Under the pieces are notes generated by a model that was not told where the DNA came from, made no database searches, and saw nothing but the letters and a program-made list of their open reading frames with translations. Positions 9,322 through 18,794 of a DNA stretch of 64,000 bases are shown here, in pieces. The translations under genes and the position numbers were made by a program. Source of the stretch: Arthrobacter sp. cf158 (GTDB lineage Bacteria > Actinomycetota > Actinomycetes > Actinomycetales > Micrococcaceae); NCBI RefSeq assembly GCF_900106835.1, contig NZ_FNNR01000001.1:409182-473181 (forward strand), given 5' to 3'. Numbering within the stretch: the stretch's first letter is position 1; every line of letters starts with the position of its first letter.

Positions 9322-10760
9322 CGTGGTACCGCCGCTCCACGACGGACATCCATGGCTGCTCCGGCAGCGGCCACGATTCCACCTTCATCAAAGGAAGACC
9401 AGGCAGCCGTCAGGTGGGTCTTGGGGGTCACTGCGGCCACGCGCCAGCCGGCCAGGCGGAGAATTTCCAGCACTTCCTCGTTGCTCCGTGAAGCATCGGC
9501 AACCACAAGGGCAAAAGCATTGGCTCCGTACGCGGCGGCAGGGGCCAGTGCCCTGGCTTCTGCGGGCGTCAAGGATCCCAGCAAGGCAAGGAGCGGGCCG
9601 CGGAGCCGGTGTGCTGCGAGCTTGTCCATGAGCCGGTCGTCAAAGGCAGAATCGGCAGAGTCTGCGGTGGACGTTCCGGTCTCCCGGTGCTCGGTGCTGT
9701 GGTCAGTGCGGTGGTGCTCACCCCGGGCATGCCTGGGGCCGCTGAGTTCAATGGCCGCCAGTCCCTCCGCAATGGCCTGCAGGCCACCTGCGCCCGCGAA
9801 TTCCTCCGCATCCGGCTCCGGTGCCGAGCGGGAACGGCTGAACGCCGGGCTGCCAAACGCGTCCAGGACCCGCAACGAATAGTTGCGTTCTGCCAGATGG
9901 GACGTGATGGACATGGCTGCCGTGACGATCCATTCAAACGAAGGACTGGTCACAAGGTCCGAGTCGTCGTCATGGCCGCCGAAAACGGACCCCGTTCCGC
10001 CGGCGAAGGCGGTGAAACGCTGGTCCAGGACCAGGGTGGCCTCCGGCGTGGTGACGGATTCCTCCTGGCGCACCATGAGCTGCCCGTGGCGCGCAGTGGC
10101 CGCCCAATGAACCCGGCGCATGGGATCGCCGTGCCGGTACTCGCGGGTCATGATGTCGTCGTCGCTGGGGTTGGCGCGGATACGTGTCGCTGTCACGCCG
10201 TCGTTGCCGCGCGCGCCGGCCAGTCCAGTGACGGGAAGCTCGACGGCGGCCGGCGTCACGGTGAGGATATCGCCGTCGTCGATTGAATGCCGCCGCAAGG
10301 ACAAGCCGAAAGGGTCACTGAACTCCGCTGTGACCGGACCGATCCGGAACTGCCCGCGCTTGCCGGACCGCAAATGGTACTCATAGCGGCTGGTGCCTCC
10401 GGATGCCGACCTGGCCGGGAAACGGAAAGCGGGAGGCTCCCCGAAGCGTGGAGGCAACTGCTCTTCCATGATCACGTGGCCGGTGGAGTAGGAAGAGCGC
10501 GCCACGGCGAGCCGGACAGTGGTGGTACTGGCCGTTTCCACTGTTGAGGGATTGAACTCCCGGTACACCTGGAACTTGGGCTTGAGCACCCGGACTCCAG
10601 CCAGGGCCACCAACGGGAGGACCAGCAACAGCACGGCCAAGCTGAGGAGATCCCGCCTTCCCATGACGTAGGCGCATCCGAGGGAGATCGCCCCCGCCGC
10701 AAGCAATCCCCAGCCGCGGGTAGTAAACAGATGCTTGGGGAGCCGATCCACCAGCGCCAT
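9318..10760 (-). CDS. DUF58 domain-containing membrane protein
   Basis: A 480-residue protein with two hydrophobic helices close to the N-terminus (GWGLLAAGAISLGCAYVMG and LSLAVLLLVLPLVALAGV), a beta-rich middle, and the DUF58 signature around REYRHGDPMRRVHWAATARH (near residue 220). A vWA-like C-terminal half follows. DUF58 proteins normally partner MoxR ATPases. Here the gene lies between a MoxR gene (13 nt upstream) and a TgpA-like gene (4-nt overlap). The middle contains a variable, charged insert around residues 340-370. Confidence 0.85.
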   Translation of the reverse strand: MALVDRLPKHLFTTRGWGLLAAGAISLGCAYVMGRRDLLSLAVLLLVLPLVALAGVRVLKPKFQVYREFNPSTVETASTTTVRLAVARSSYSTGHVIMEEQLPPRFGEPPAFRFPARSASGGTSRYEYHLRSGKRGQFRIGPVTAEFSDPFGLSLRRHSIDDGDILTVTPAAVELPVTGLAGARGNDGVTATRIRANPSDDDIMTREYRHGDPMRRVHWAATARHGQLMVRQEESVTTPEATLVLDQRFTAFAGGTGSVFGGHDDDSDLVTSPSFEWIVTAAMSITSHLAERNYSLRVLDAFGSPAFSRSRSAPEPDAEEFAGAGGLQAIAEGLAAIELSGPRHARGEHHRTDHSTEHRETGTSTADSADSAFDDRLMDKLAAHRLRGPLLALLGSLTPAEARALAPAAAYGANAFALVVADASRSNEEVLEILRLAGWRVAAVTPKTHLTAAWSSFDEGGIVAAAGAAMDVRRGAAVPR

Positions 10761-10773
10761 GACTGCCTGCCTC

Positions 10774-11862
10774 CTATGCGGTGTGCCTGTCCCTGCGCCA
10801 GGCGCCAGGCGGTTCCTGGGCTACCGGCAGGGAGGCAAGGATGCCACGGAGGATGCTCTGCGGCGTATCACCTGAGCTTGCCGCTTTGCGGTCCAGGATG
10901 ATCCGGTGTGCCAGCACGGATTCCGCCACGTCCACGACGTCGTCCGGAAGAACGAAGTCGCGGCCATCCAGTGCGGCCGTCGCTTTGGCCGCGCGCAACA
11001 ACTGCAGCAACGACCGCGGGCTCGCGCCAAGGCGAAGGCGCGCGCTGTCACGGGTAGCGCGTCCTATGGCCACCGTGTATTCCTTGATCGCCGTGGACAC
11101 ATAAACCTGCTGCACAGTGGCGATCATGGCAGCCACATCACTGGCCGTGACCACAGGCGTCACCTTGACCAGCGGCGAGGACGCCTGGTGCGTCTCCAAC
11201 ATCTCGATCTCGGCTTCCTTGTCCGGGTAGCCCATGGAAATCCTGGCCATGAATCGGTCGCGCTGGGCCTCGGGCAACGGGTATGTGCCCTCCATCTCGA
11301 TGGGGTTCTGGGTGGCTACCACCATGAAAGGCAATCCCAGCTGGTACGAATGGCCGTCCACCGTGACTTGGTGCTCTTCCATGCATTCCAGGAGTGCGGA
11401 CTGGGTTTTGGCAGATGCCCGGTTGATTTCGTCGCCGATCACGATGTTGGCAAATACCGCGCCGGGCCGGAATTCGAACTGGCGGGACGACTGGTTGTAG
11501 ATGGAGACGCCCGTGACGTCGGATGGAAGGAGATCGGGAGTGAACTGGATGCGGGAGACAGTGCAGTCCACGGTACGTGCCAGCGTCTTTGCCAGCAGGG
11601 TCTTGCCGACGCCGGGTACATCTTCCAGCAGAAGGTGTCCTTGGGCCAGCAACACCGTGAGGGCCAGCTTGGCGGCATCGGCTTTGCCGTCAATCACTGT
11701 GTTGATGGAGTTGAGGATGCGTTCGCTGGCATCGTGGAACCGTTCAGCGTCCATGAGTTGCGGCTTGTGTCCGTTGAGGGCAGCACCATCCCGGGGCGCC
11801 GCACTGTAAGCCTCGCCTTGAAGCGGGGTAGGTTCAACGGATAGTTGTCGCTTGGACTCCAT
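10774..11862 (-). CDS. MoxR-family AAA+ ATPase
   Basis: A 362-residue AAA+ ATPase of the MoxR/RavA class, presumed chaperone for the co-encoded DUF58 and transglutaminase proteins. The Walker A segment reads LLLEDVPGVGKTLLAKTLAR, Walker B includes IVIGDEINRASAKTQSALLE, and sensor 1 is VVATQNPIEMEGTYPLPEAQ. The C-terminal lid AAA_lid_2 contains LGASPRSLLQLLRAAKATA. An in-frame ATG at 11886 would add 8 residues. The ATG at 11862 is preferred because GAAGGG precedes it by 6 nt, whereas the longer start has no clear ribosome binding site. Confidence 0.9.
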   Translation of the reverse strand: MESKRQLSVEPTPLQGEAYSAAPRDGAALNGHKPQLMDAERFHDASERILNSINTVIDGKADAAKLALTVLLAQGHLLLEDVPGVGKTLLAKTLARTVDCTVSRIQFTPDLLPSDVTGVSIYNQSSRQFEFRPGAVFANIVIGDEINRASAKTQSALLECMEEHQVTVDGHSYQLGLPFMVVATQNPIEMEGTYPLPEAQRDRFMARISMGYPDKEAEIEMLETHQASSPLVKVTPVVTASDVAAMIATVQQVYVSTAIKEYTVAIGRATRDSARLRLGASPRSLLQLLRAAKATAALDGRDFVLPDDVVDVAESVLAHRIILDRKAASSGDTPQSILRGILASLPVAQEPPGAWRRDRHTA

Positions 11863-12048
11863 GGATTGCCCTTCAGCCGTGGCCATTGCATCAGCAATCT
11901 TCGCTAAGCACTGCGGATGTTGGCCGCCTGTCCGTTCCAGACTACCCAGACATTGGCCGTCCCTGACATAGTGCTCCCGAATTTATGTGCCAAGTGGAAT
12001 TTATCCATCACTGCCGGAGGAGGACCGCGGTCCGATTAAGGTGGAAGC

Positions 12049-12945
12049 ATGTGTAATTCCCTCGCGCCTGCTCCGTACCGTGCGTCTTCGGACGCCACAC
12101 CTGAACCGGATTCCCGCAGGGAGTACCCGCCGGCACCGGAACCCCTGCCCGTGCCGGTCATGGATAACCACACGCATTTGGACTTCCGGCACGGACTGAT
12201 CGAAGTTTCCGTGCGGGATGCCATGGACGCGGCTCAAGCTGTAGGGGTGCAGGGTGCCGTCCAGGTTGGCTGTGATCTGGAATCGTCCCGCTTCACAGTG
12301 CAAGCGGTGGACGCGGATCCGCGCCTGCTTGGCGCCGTAGCCATCCACCCCAACGACGCCCCCGTGTACGCAGGACGAGGTGAACTGGACTCGGCGCTCG
12401 CCGAGATCGAGGAGTTGGCGTCCCACCCGCGGATCCGGGCGATCGGTGAGACCGGCCTGGATTTCTTCCGGACCCACGGCGACGGGCTGACTCACCAGCG
12501 ATACTCTTTCCGGCGCCACATCGACATCGCCAAGCGGCTCGGACTGACCCTGCAGATCCATGACCGTGACGCCCACGACGACGTTGTCCAAGTACTGCAT
12601 GAAGAAGGAGCGCCGGAGCGGGTGGTGTTCCACTGCTTCTCCGGAGACGAAGACCTGGCCCGCATCTGCAACGAGAACGGGTGGTACATGTCCTTCGCGG
12701 GCACCATGACGTTCAAGAATGCTGGGAACCTGCGCGCCGCCCTGGCCATCGCCGAGCCCAGCCGGATTCTGGTGGAAACCGACTCGCCCTTCCTGACACC
12801 GCACCCGTACCGCGGGCGCCCGAACGCGAGCTACATGGTCCCCTACACTGTCCGGTCCATGGCGGACGTGACAGGAAATGACCTCTCCGAACTATGTTCG
12901 CGGTTGGCCGAAAACACGCTCCAGGCCTACGGTTCATGGGCTTGA
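12049..12945 (+). CDS. TatD-family metal-dependent hydrolase
   Basis: A 298-residue TIM-barrel hydrolase of the TatD DNase family. The metal ligands HTHLD appear in VMDNHTHLDF after a 35-residue leader of unclear value; AIGETGLDFFR supplies the conserved Glu, LQIHDRDAHDD a His, VVFHCFSGD a second His, and VETDSPFLTPHP the Asp. These proteins act as 3'-5' exonucleases or D-aminoacyl hydrolases. In actinobacteria the gene often sits between metG and rpf/ksgA. That matches here except that metG is absent from the window. A GGTGGA sequence lies just before the ATG. Confidence 0.9.
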   Translation: MCNSLAPAPYRASSDATPEPDSRREYPPAPEPLPVPVMDNHTHLDFRHGLIEVSVRDAMDAAQAVGVQGAVQVGCDLESSRFTVQAVDADPRLLGAVAIHPNDAPVYAGRGELDSALAEIEELASHPRIRAIGETGLDFFRTHGDGLTHQRYSFRRHIDIAKRLGLTLQIHDRDAHDDVVQVLHEEGAPERVVFHCFSGDEDLARICNENGWYMSFAGTMTFKNAGNLRAALAIAEPSRILVETDSPFLTPHPYRGRPNASYMVPYTVRSMADVTGNDLSELCSRLAENTLQAYGSWA

Positions 12946-13039
12946 CGGGCCTGTACTGACACCGTTGGGAGGCGTCTGGATGAATACCCGGTATGCAGAA
13001 GTCTTGGTTCGTTTATAACGGATCGGTTACTGTGTTAAA

Positions 13040-13175
13040 CAAATAGCCGGGGTCGGGGAAGGCCTTCGGACAACTGGCCCGGGTGAATCCGGGCCTATTA
13101 GTTGAATTTTTTGGCGGCACAGATGCCGGCAGCAAGAGTGGGACCAGGCGCAGTGCCTGGCCCTCAGTTTTTGCG
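13040..13175 (+). ncRNA. Structured rpf leader, candidate c-di-AMP (ydaO-type) riboswitch with terminator
   Basis: The 289-nt gap before rpf holds GC-rich structure. A 7-bp hairpin GGCCCGG/CCGGGCC (13076-13095) encloses GTGAAT, giving the GGGTGAATCC string that is characteristic of ydaO/yuaA RNAs, and GCCGGCAGC follows at about 13125-13133. A second hairpin CCAGGC/GCCTGG (13144-13160) is followed by a run of five T at 13168-13172, a possible attenuator. Riboswitches of this class are known upstream of actinobacterial rpf genes. The late GACAGCTAACC-type element is only weakly matched, so the assignment is tentative. Confidence 0.5.
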
Positions 13176-13234
13176 GCTGGCATTGTTTCTGTGCTTTTCC
13201 CCGTGCCCGGATGGTCTGAGAGTTATGGGCGATC

Positions 13235-14383
13235 GTGATCAAGTTCTTCACAACGGATGGCAAGTTCAGCTTCCTCAAAGTCGGTGCCCAGTTGCTGGTT
13301 GTTGCAGCGCTGGTTGTCGGTGTTGTTGCCTTCGTCGGCAACAACAAGACAGTCACCCTCAACGTCGACGGCAAGGTGAGCTCCATCCAGACCTTTGGCG
13401 GCACCGTGGACCAGGTGGTCAAGGCGGCCAAGGTTGAGTTGAAGGACGCAGACCGCGTTTCGCCGGCCCTGGACTCCCGCGTGGACAACGGCTCCGTGGT
13501 GAACATCAACCTTGCCAAGGCGGTCTCCATCGAATTGGACGGCGCCCGCAAGACGGTCAATACCAACGCTCCCGACGTCGCCGCGCTGGTCAGTGAACTT
13601 GGCGTTGCCAGCTCCTCCGAGATCTCCCAACCGAAGGAAGCCTCCCTGGAGGTCAGCGGTTCCTTCGTATCCATCTCCACGCCCAAGACCATCAGCGTTG
13701 TAGCTGACGGCAAGGACACCAGCACCACCACGACGGCGGCCGACGTCGCCACCGTGCTGAAGGACACCGGCATCACTGTTGGCGCCAACGACCGCATCTC
13801 CCAGCCCGGCAATGCGCCCATCGTCCAGGACATGGTGATCAAGGTCTCCCGCGTGGACACCAGCAAGACCGCAGAAGCCACTGAGGAAGTGCCTTTCGAA
13901 AGCGTAAAGACCGAGTCTGCCGAGCTCTACAAGGGCGAAGAGAAGGTAACGCAGGCCGGTGTGGCCGGATCCCTCGTGAAAACCTTCAAGCTGGTCCTCG
14001 TGGATGGACGTGAAGCCTCCCGAGCACTTGTCTCCAGCAACGTCACCACGAAGCCGGTGACCGAGAAGGTGAGCGTCGGCACCAAGGCCCGCCCTGCGGC
14101 TACTCCCGCCAGGGCTGCGGCATCCAGCGGCCCCACAGGAGCCCCGAACGAAGCAATGTGGGACAGGATCGCCCAGTGCGAGTCCGGTGGAAACTGGTCC
14201 ATCAACTCGGGTAACGGCTACTACGGTGGTCTGCAGTTCTCCAGCCCCACGTGGCTCGCCAACGGTGGTGGAGCGTACGCTCCCAACGCCAGCCTCGCCA
14301 CCAAAGCGCAGCAGATTGAGATCGCCAACCGCCTCTACGCCAAGAACGGCCTCAGTGACTGGGGCTGCGCGCACGCAGCCTGA
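13235..14383 (+). CDS. rpf: Resuscitation-promoting factor (DUF348, G5 and Rpf domains)
   Basis: A 382-residue secreted muralytic enzyme that cleaves peptidoglycan and promotes regrowth from dormancy. A signal-anchor lies at residues 15-35, DUF348 repeats fill about 38-200, and a G5 domain spans about 205-285 (ends VTTKPVTEKVSVGTK). An Ala/Pro linker precedes the transglycosylase-like Rpf domain at 305-382, with catalytic Glu316 in WDRIAQCESGGNW and substrate-groove residues in GYYGGLQFSSPTW. Domain order matches RpfB-type proteins. The start is GTG at 13235. Gene order rpf-ksgA-ispE is classic for actinobacteria. Confidence 0.93.
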   Translation: MIKFFTTDGKFSFLKVGAQLLVVAALVVGVVAFVGNNKTVTLNVDGKVSSIQTFGGTVDQVVKAAKVELKDADRVSPALDSRVDNGSVVNINLAKAVSIELDGARKTVNTNAPDVAALVSELGVASSSEISQPKEASLEVSGSFVSISTPKTISVVADGKDTSTTTTAADVATVLKDTGITVGANDRISQPGNAPIVQDMVIKVSRVDTSKTAEATEEVPFESVKTESAELYKGEEKVTQAGVAGSLVKTFKLVLVDGREASRALVSSNVTTKPVTEKVSVGTKARPAATPARAAASSGPTGAPNEAMWDRIAQCESGGNWSINSGNGYYGGLQFSSPTWLANGGGAYAPNASLATKAQQIEIANRLYAKNGLSDWGCAHAA

Positions 14384-14395
14384 GCCCGCACAGGC

Positions 14396-14412
14396 GATAC
14401 GATACCTAGGTG
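14396..14412 (+). promoter_or_regulatory. Probable leaderless promoter of ksgA
   Basis: TACGAT-like -10 sequence at about 14397-14402 sits 7 nt before the GTG at 14410, with no ribosome binding site between. This suggests transcription starts at or next to the start codon, independent of rpf. Confidence 0.35.
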
Positions 14413-15291
14413 ACTGAACCGAATTCCGAACCCGCCGCCGTCGCGCCCCTGCTGGGCGCCACAGACATCCGACGGCTCGCCGAAGAAATCGGTGTACGCC
14501 CCACAAAGACGCTGGGGCAGAACTTTGTGATCGACGGCAACACGATCCGCAGGATCGTGGCCGCAGCCAATATCGACGCTGGCGAAACCGTGCTGGAGGT
14601 GGGCCCGGGATTGGGCTCGCTCACTCTGGGGTTGCTGGACGCCGCCAAGGCCGTTGTGGCTGTGGAGATCGATCCTGTGCTGGCCGGCAAGTTGCCCGAG
14701 ACAGTGCGGGCCTGGCGACCTGAGGCGGAGGACAATTTCCATCTGGTGCTCTCCGACGCCATGAAGGTCACGGAACTTCCCGTGCCGCCCACCGCCTTGG
14801 TGGCCAACCTGCCCTACAACGTTGCCGTTCCCGTGGTGCTGCACCTGCTGCAGCATTTTCCCAGCCTGCAGCACGGCCTGGTGATGGTTCAGGACGAGGT
14901 TGCCGACCGGCTCGCCGCAACACCCGGGTCCAAGATCTACGGCGTTCCGTCAGTCAAGGCAGCCTGGTACGGGCATATGCGCAAGGCAGGTGTCATTGGC
15001 ATGAACGTGTTCTGGCCGGCACCCAAGATTCATTCAGGGCTCGTGGCCTTTACCCGCCACGATCCGCCGCGGACGCACGCCACCCGCGAACAGGTCTTCG
15101 CAGTGATTGACGCTGCCTTCGCGCAGCGACGGAAAACCCTCCGCGCTGCTTTGGCCGGTTGGGCAGGCAGCGCAGCGGAAGCTGAGCGGTGCCTTGTAGC
15201 CGCCGGCGTTGACCCCACAGCGCGCGGCGAGGTCCTGGACATCACCGCGTACGTCAAGATCGCCGAAGCCCGCCACCCTGTGGACGCATGA
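14410..15291 (+). CDS. rsmA: 16S rRNA dimethyladenosine transferase KsgA/RsmA
   Basis: A 293-residue SAM-dependent enzyme that dimethylates A1518 and A1519 of 16S rRNA. Motifs in order are [10 protein letters not shown] (N-terminal clamp), [18 protein letters not shown] (motif I, SAM binding), [10 protein letters not shown] (motif II), LVLSDAMKV, and the catalytic motif [17 protein letters not shown]. The C-terminal helical domain ends with EARHPVDA. The gene overlaps ispE by 4 nt (ATGA), so the two are translationally coupled. Confidence 0.96.
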   Translation: MTEPNSEPAAVAPLLGATDIRRLAEEIGVRPTKTLGQNFVIDGNTIRRIVAAANIDAGETVLEVGPGLGSLTLGLLDAAKAVVAVEIDPVLAGKLPETVRAWRPEAEDNFHLVLSDAMKVTELPVPPTALVANLPYNVAVPVVLHLLQHFPSLQHGLVMVQDEVADRLAATPGSKIYGVPSVKAAWYGHMRKAGVIGMNVFWPAPKIHSGLVAFTRHDPPRTHATREQVFAVIDAAFAQRRKTLRAALAGWAGSAAEAERCLVAAGVDPTARGEVLDITAYVKIAEARHPVDA

Positions 15292-16280
15292 ACCCGGGCG
15301 CCCGCAAGCCAGGCAGCCTCCCGGTCGTGGGGGACCGCTTCCATGCCCGGACTGTCCGGGTTAAAGCTCCGGGAAAGATCAACGTCTCCCTGAGTGTGGG
15401 CCCGTTGCGGCCTGACGGCTATCACTCGGTGGCCAGCGTCTACCTCGCCGTTTCCCTGTACGAGGAAGTGGCCGCCACCAGCACCGATGGCGACGGAATC
15501 ACGGTCAGTATCAGCCCCAACAGCACGCTGGATTTGGACGGCGTGGACATTCCCCTGGACGAGCGCAACCTTGCCTACAAAGCTGCGGCCATCATGGCGG
15601 AACTGTCGGAGAAACCCACGGGCGTCCATCTTGAGATCACCAAGCGCGTGCCGGTGGCCGGTGGCATGGGCGGTGGCTCTGCCGACGCCGCGGCAACCCT
15701 GCTGGCCTGCGACGCCCTGTGGAACAGCGGCCTGTCGCGCGAGGAACTCGCGCATCTTGCAGCCGAACTCGGCGCGGACGTTCCGTTTTCGCTTCTGGGA
15801 GGCACCGCCGTCGGGCTTGGAGTGGGGGACGAGTTGTCGCCCGCCCTGGCCAAAGCGCAAATGGATTGGGTGCTGGTCTTCGCGGACTACGGCCTCTCCA
15901 CGCCGGATGTGTTCCGCACCCTGGACGGTCTCAGGGATTCCGAGGGGCTGGAGATTCCTGAACCAGTTGACGTGGATCCCACCATCCTCCAGGCCCTGCG
16001 CAACGGCGATCCTGAGACCCTCAGCCGGGTCCTGATCAACGACCTCCAGCGCGCCTCCATCACCCTTGCACCGCAACTCCGGGACACCATCGGCCTGGGC
16101 GAAGCGCGCGGCGCCCTGGCCGGGATGGTGTCCGGGTCCGGCCCCACCATCGCGTTGTTGGCAAGGGATTCCGTCTCCGCCAGCGTCCTCGCCGAGGAAC
16201 TGGGCCACCGCGGGCACACTGCCCTGGCGGTCCATGGCCCGGTGCCCGGCGCCCGGATCATCTCAGATACCCTCCTTTAG
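15288..16280 (+). CDS. ispE: 4-diphosphocytidyl-2-C-methyl-D-erythritol kinase
   Basis: A 330-residue GHMP kinase that phosphorylates CDP-ME in the MEP pathway to isoprenoid precursors. The conserved N-terminal [20 protein letters not shown] precedes YHSVASVY, the GHMP ATP loop [19 protein letters not shown], the [19 protein letters not shown] segment, and the C-terminal [13 protein letters not shown] glycine-rich motif. The start ATG overlaps ksgA by 4 nt. About 20 residues precede the domain, so an internal start is possible but lacks clear support. Confidence 0.95.
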   Translation: MNPGARKPGSLPVVGDRFHARTVRVKAPGKINVSLSVGPLRPDGYHSVASVYLAVSLYEEVAATSTDGDGITVSISPNSTLDLDGVDIPLDERNLAYKAAAIMAELSEKPTGVHLEITKRVPVAGGMGGGSADAAATLLACDALWNSGLSREELAHLAAELGADVPFSLLGGTAVGLGVGDELSPALAKAQMDWVLVFADYGLSTPDVFRTLDGLRDSEGLEIPEPVDVDPTILQALRNGDPETLSRVLINDLQRASITLAPQLRDTIGLGEARGALAGMVSGSGPTIALLARDSVSASVLAEELGHRGHTALAVHGPVPGARIISDTLL

Positions 16281-16315
16281 TACCTCCGCATTCCAGCAGT
16301 AGAAAGTAGTACCCA

Positions 16316-18145
16316 TTGGCCCACCTGCTTGGCGGCGAAAACCTCACCGTTTCGTTCGCGACCCGCACTGTCCTCGACGGCGTCACCCTCGGTTTGGAGG
16401 ATGGCGACCGCATCGGCATGGTGGGGCGCAATGGCGACGGCAAGTCGACCCTGATGCGCTTGCTCGCCTCGCGCTCGACGCCTGACTCCGGCCGGGTCAC
16501 CAAACGCGGAGACGTTAACGTCGGCTACCTGGATCAAGGGGACGTGCTCGACGGCGACCTCACAGTCGGCGCTGCGATCGTCGGCGACCGCGCGGATCAC
16601 GAATGGGCTGCCAATCCCAAGATCCGCGAAGTTATGGGCGGACTGGTGGGCGACGTGGACTGGCACGCCAACGTCCATGCCCTCTCCGGTGGCCAGAAAC
16701 GCCGTGTTGCGCTGGCCAAGCTCCTCATCGAAGACCACGACGTCATCATGCTGGACGAACCCACCAACCACCTCGACGTCGAGGGCGTCGCCTGGCTGGC
16801 GCGGCACCTGAAAACGCGCTGGCGTGCCAACCAGGGTGCGTTCCTGGTGGTCACCCACGATCGCTGGTTCCTGGACGAAGTCTGCAACTACACCTGGGAA
16901 GTCCACGACGCCATGGTGGACATGTTCGACGGCGGATACGCCGCCTACGTTTTGGCCCGCGCCGAGCGTGACCGCACGGCCGCCGTCGTCGAAAGCAAAC
17001 GCCAGCAGCTCGTCAAAAAGGAACTTGCCTGGCTACGACGCGGCGCGCCCGCCCGCACTGCCAAGCCGAAATTCCGTATTGAAGCCGCCAACGACCTCAT
17101 TGCTGACGTGCCCGATCCCCGCGACTCCGTGGCGCTCAGCAAAATGGCCACTGCCCGGTTGGGCAAGGACGTGCTGGACCTCGAAAACGTCACCCTGGAC
17201 TTCCAAGGCGGCGAGAGCGGCCAGAAGCTGTTCAACAACATCACCCTGCGGCTGGCACCGGGCGAGCGGCTCGGTCTGGTGGGCGTTAACGGCGCCGGCA
17301 AGTCCACCCTGTTGAAACTGCTTAACGGCGAAATCCAGCCGACCTCGGGCAAAGTCAAGCGCGGCAAGACCGTGGTCACCGCGGTCCTCACCCAGGACGT
17401 CAAGGAGCTGGACGAGGTCTCCGACCTGCGCGTTATCGAGGTGATCGAACGCGAGAAACGGTCCTTCAGCGTGGGCGGCAAGGAGTTCACCGCCGGCCAG
17501 CTCGTGGAGCAGCTCGGATTCACCAAGGAAAAGCAATGGACGCCCGTTTCAGACCTGTCCGGTGGTGAGCGGCGCCGCCTCCAGCTCCTGCGGCTGCTGG
17601 TAGGGGAGCCCAACGTCCTCATGCTGGACGAACCCACCAACGACCTCGACACCGACACCCTGGCCGCGGTGGAGGACGTCCTGGACGGCTGGCCCGGGAC
17701 CCTGGTGGTAGTCAGCCACGACCGGTACCTGCTGGAACGCGTCACCGACAATCAAATGGCATTACTGGGCGACGGGAAACTCCGTGGCCTGCCCGGCGGC
17801 GTGGACCAGTACCTCGAGCTGCGGGAAGCGGCACTTGCCTCCGGCGCCGTCGGTGGGGGATCCGGCGCGCCGACCTCCGCCAGTGGGTCCGGGTCCGCTG
17901 CCGTGCCGTCGGGCGCCAGCGAGGGCGAAAAACGTGAAGCCCGCAAGGACCTCAACAGGATCGACCGCCAACTCGGCAAGATCTCCCAGCAGGAAGAAAA
18001 ACTCCACACCCAAATGGCAGCCAAGTCCGAGTCCGGTGACTTTGACGCCCTGGGCGAGCTGAACGCCAAGCTGCAGGAGCTGCTCGAGGAGAAAGAGGGC
18101 CTGGAGCTGGAATGGCTGGAGGCCGCGGAAATCCTCGGCGAGTAA
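16316..18145 (+). CDS. ABC-F family ATP-binding protein (Uup-like)
   Basis: A 609-residue soluble protein with two ABC domains and no membrane segment, probably acting on ribosomes or nucleic acids as other ABC-F members do. The first Walker A is GRNGDGKST (Asp where Ala is common), the first signature is LSGGQKRRVALAKLL, and Walker B is IMLDEPTNHLDVEG. After an interdomain arm come GVNGAGKSTLLKLLNG, LSGGERRRLQLLRLL and VLMLDEPTNDLDTDT. The C-terminal 70 residues form a charged helical region like the Uup coiled coil, after a Gly/Ser/Ala-rich linker. The start is TTG at 16316, with no clear Shine-Dalgarno. A five-copy tandem repeat follows the stop. Confidence 0.9.
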   Translation: MAHLLGGENLTVSFATRTVLDGVTLGLEDGDRIGMVGRNGDGKSTLMRLLASRSTPDSGRVTKRGDVNVGYLDQGDVLDGDLTVGAAIVGDRADHEWAANPKIREVMGGLVGDVDWHANVHALSGGQKRRVALAKLLIEDHDVIMLDEPTNHLDVEGVAWLARHLKTRWRANQGAFLVVTHDRWFLDEVCNYTWEVHDAMVDMFDGGYAAYVLARAERDRTAAVVESKRQQLVKKELAWLRRGAPARTAKPKFRIEAANDLIADVPDPRDSVALSKMATARLGKDVLDLENVTLDFQGGESGQKLFNNITLRLAPGERLGLVGVNGAGKSTLLKLLNGEIQPTSGKVKRGKTVVTAVLTQDVKELDEVSDLRVIEVIEREKRSFSVGGKEFTAGQLVEQLGFTKEKQWTPVSDLSGGERRRLQLLRLLVGEPNVLMLDEPTNDLDTDTLAAVEDVLDGWPGTLVVVSHDRYLLERVTDNQMALLGDGKLRGLPGGVDQYLELREAALASGAVGGGSGAPTSASGSGSAAVPSGASEGEKREARKDLNRIDRQLGKISQQEEKLHTQMAAKSESGDFDALGELNAKLQELLEEKEGLELEWLEAAEILGE

Positions 18146-18152
18146 GAGGGGC

Positions 18153-18299
18153 GGACGCTCTCTCACCTTTTGCGGTGGGGGGTGGGACGCTCTCTCACCT
18201 TTCGCCGTGTTGGGGCGGACGCTCTCTCACCTTTTGCGGTGGTGGGTGGGACGCTCTCTCACCTTTCGCCGTGTTGGGGCGGACGCTCTCTCACCTTTT
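18153..18299 (+). repeat. Five-copy tandem array of 32-nt period at the 3' end of the ABC-F gene
   Basis: The core GGACGCTCTCTCACCTTT begins at 18153, 18185, 18217, 18249 and 18281, exactly 32 nt apart. Copies alternate between two flavours (TTTTGCGGTGG and TTTCGCCGTGTTGG tails), giving a 64-nt super-period. The last copy runs into the VOC gene and supplies its TGA stop. The array shares the CTCTCTCACC core with a second array 0.5 kb away. Confidence 0.95.
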
Positions 18300-18707
18300 G
18301 CGTGATGACGACGCCGGCTCGTAGCCTATGAGCCACTGCAAGCCGTGGCGGTCTACTACCTGGCCGTCTGATGCACCCCACGGTTTCGGGGCGAGAGGGT
18401 CCACGATCCGCCCTCCGTCGGCGAGCCTGTTGAACCATTCGTGGAGGACATCGGGTTCGGCTGCACCCAGCAGAGAGAGCATGGCGCCCTCGATTCTTAC
18501 GGGCTTTTCTCCGTTCGCAGCGTCCGATCCACCCAATGTGACTACTCCGCTGAGTGTCCCATGGGCAATGGCCCCAGGCGGTCCGTCGTTGCGTCCGAAG
18601 TCCTGGTAAGTGTGAAGGGCTAGTTCCCCGCCAAATACCTCCGCGTAGAAACCAAGGGCTTCGCGTGCTGTGCCGGGAAAGCTGATGTAGATCTGGGGCG
18701 CTGACAT
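18291..18707 (-). CDS. VOC family protein (PhnB-like, glyoxalase/DMU-MT fold)
   Basis: A 138-residue protein of the vicinal-oxygen-chelate superfamily, closest in pattern to PhnB-like proteins annotated as 3-demethylubiquinone-9 3-methyltransferase-like. It starts with APQIYISFPGTAREALGFYA, and a second half-motif reads WGASDGQVVDRHGLQWLIGY. No enzymatic function can be assigned. The ATG at 18707 has TAGGA 7 nt upstream; a GTG at 18713 is an alternative. The last codons and the TGA stop lie inside the last copy of a tandem repeat, so the tail SSSRKR was probably set by repeat expansion. Confidence 0.8.
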   Translation of the reverse strand: MSAPQIYISFPGTAREALGFYAEVFGGELALHTYQDFGRNDGPPGAIAHGTLSGVVTLGGSDAANGEKPVRIEGAMLSLLGAAEPDVLHEWFNRLADGGRIVDPLAPKPWGASDGQVVDRHGLQWLIGYEPASSSRKR

Positions 18708-18794
18708 GCTCACATCCTACGAAGAGTCCGGGACGCCGGTTCGCTGACACGACGACAACGCGGGAGGCACCTCAGCCCAGCGACCACTCGCGCA

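Noticed and set aside
16304..16312. GTAGTAC before the ABC-F gene as another copy of the glycan-cluster operator
   Set aside because: It matches only a short half-site, has no inverted partner and lacks the other two blocks.
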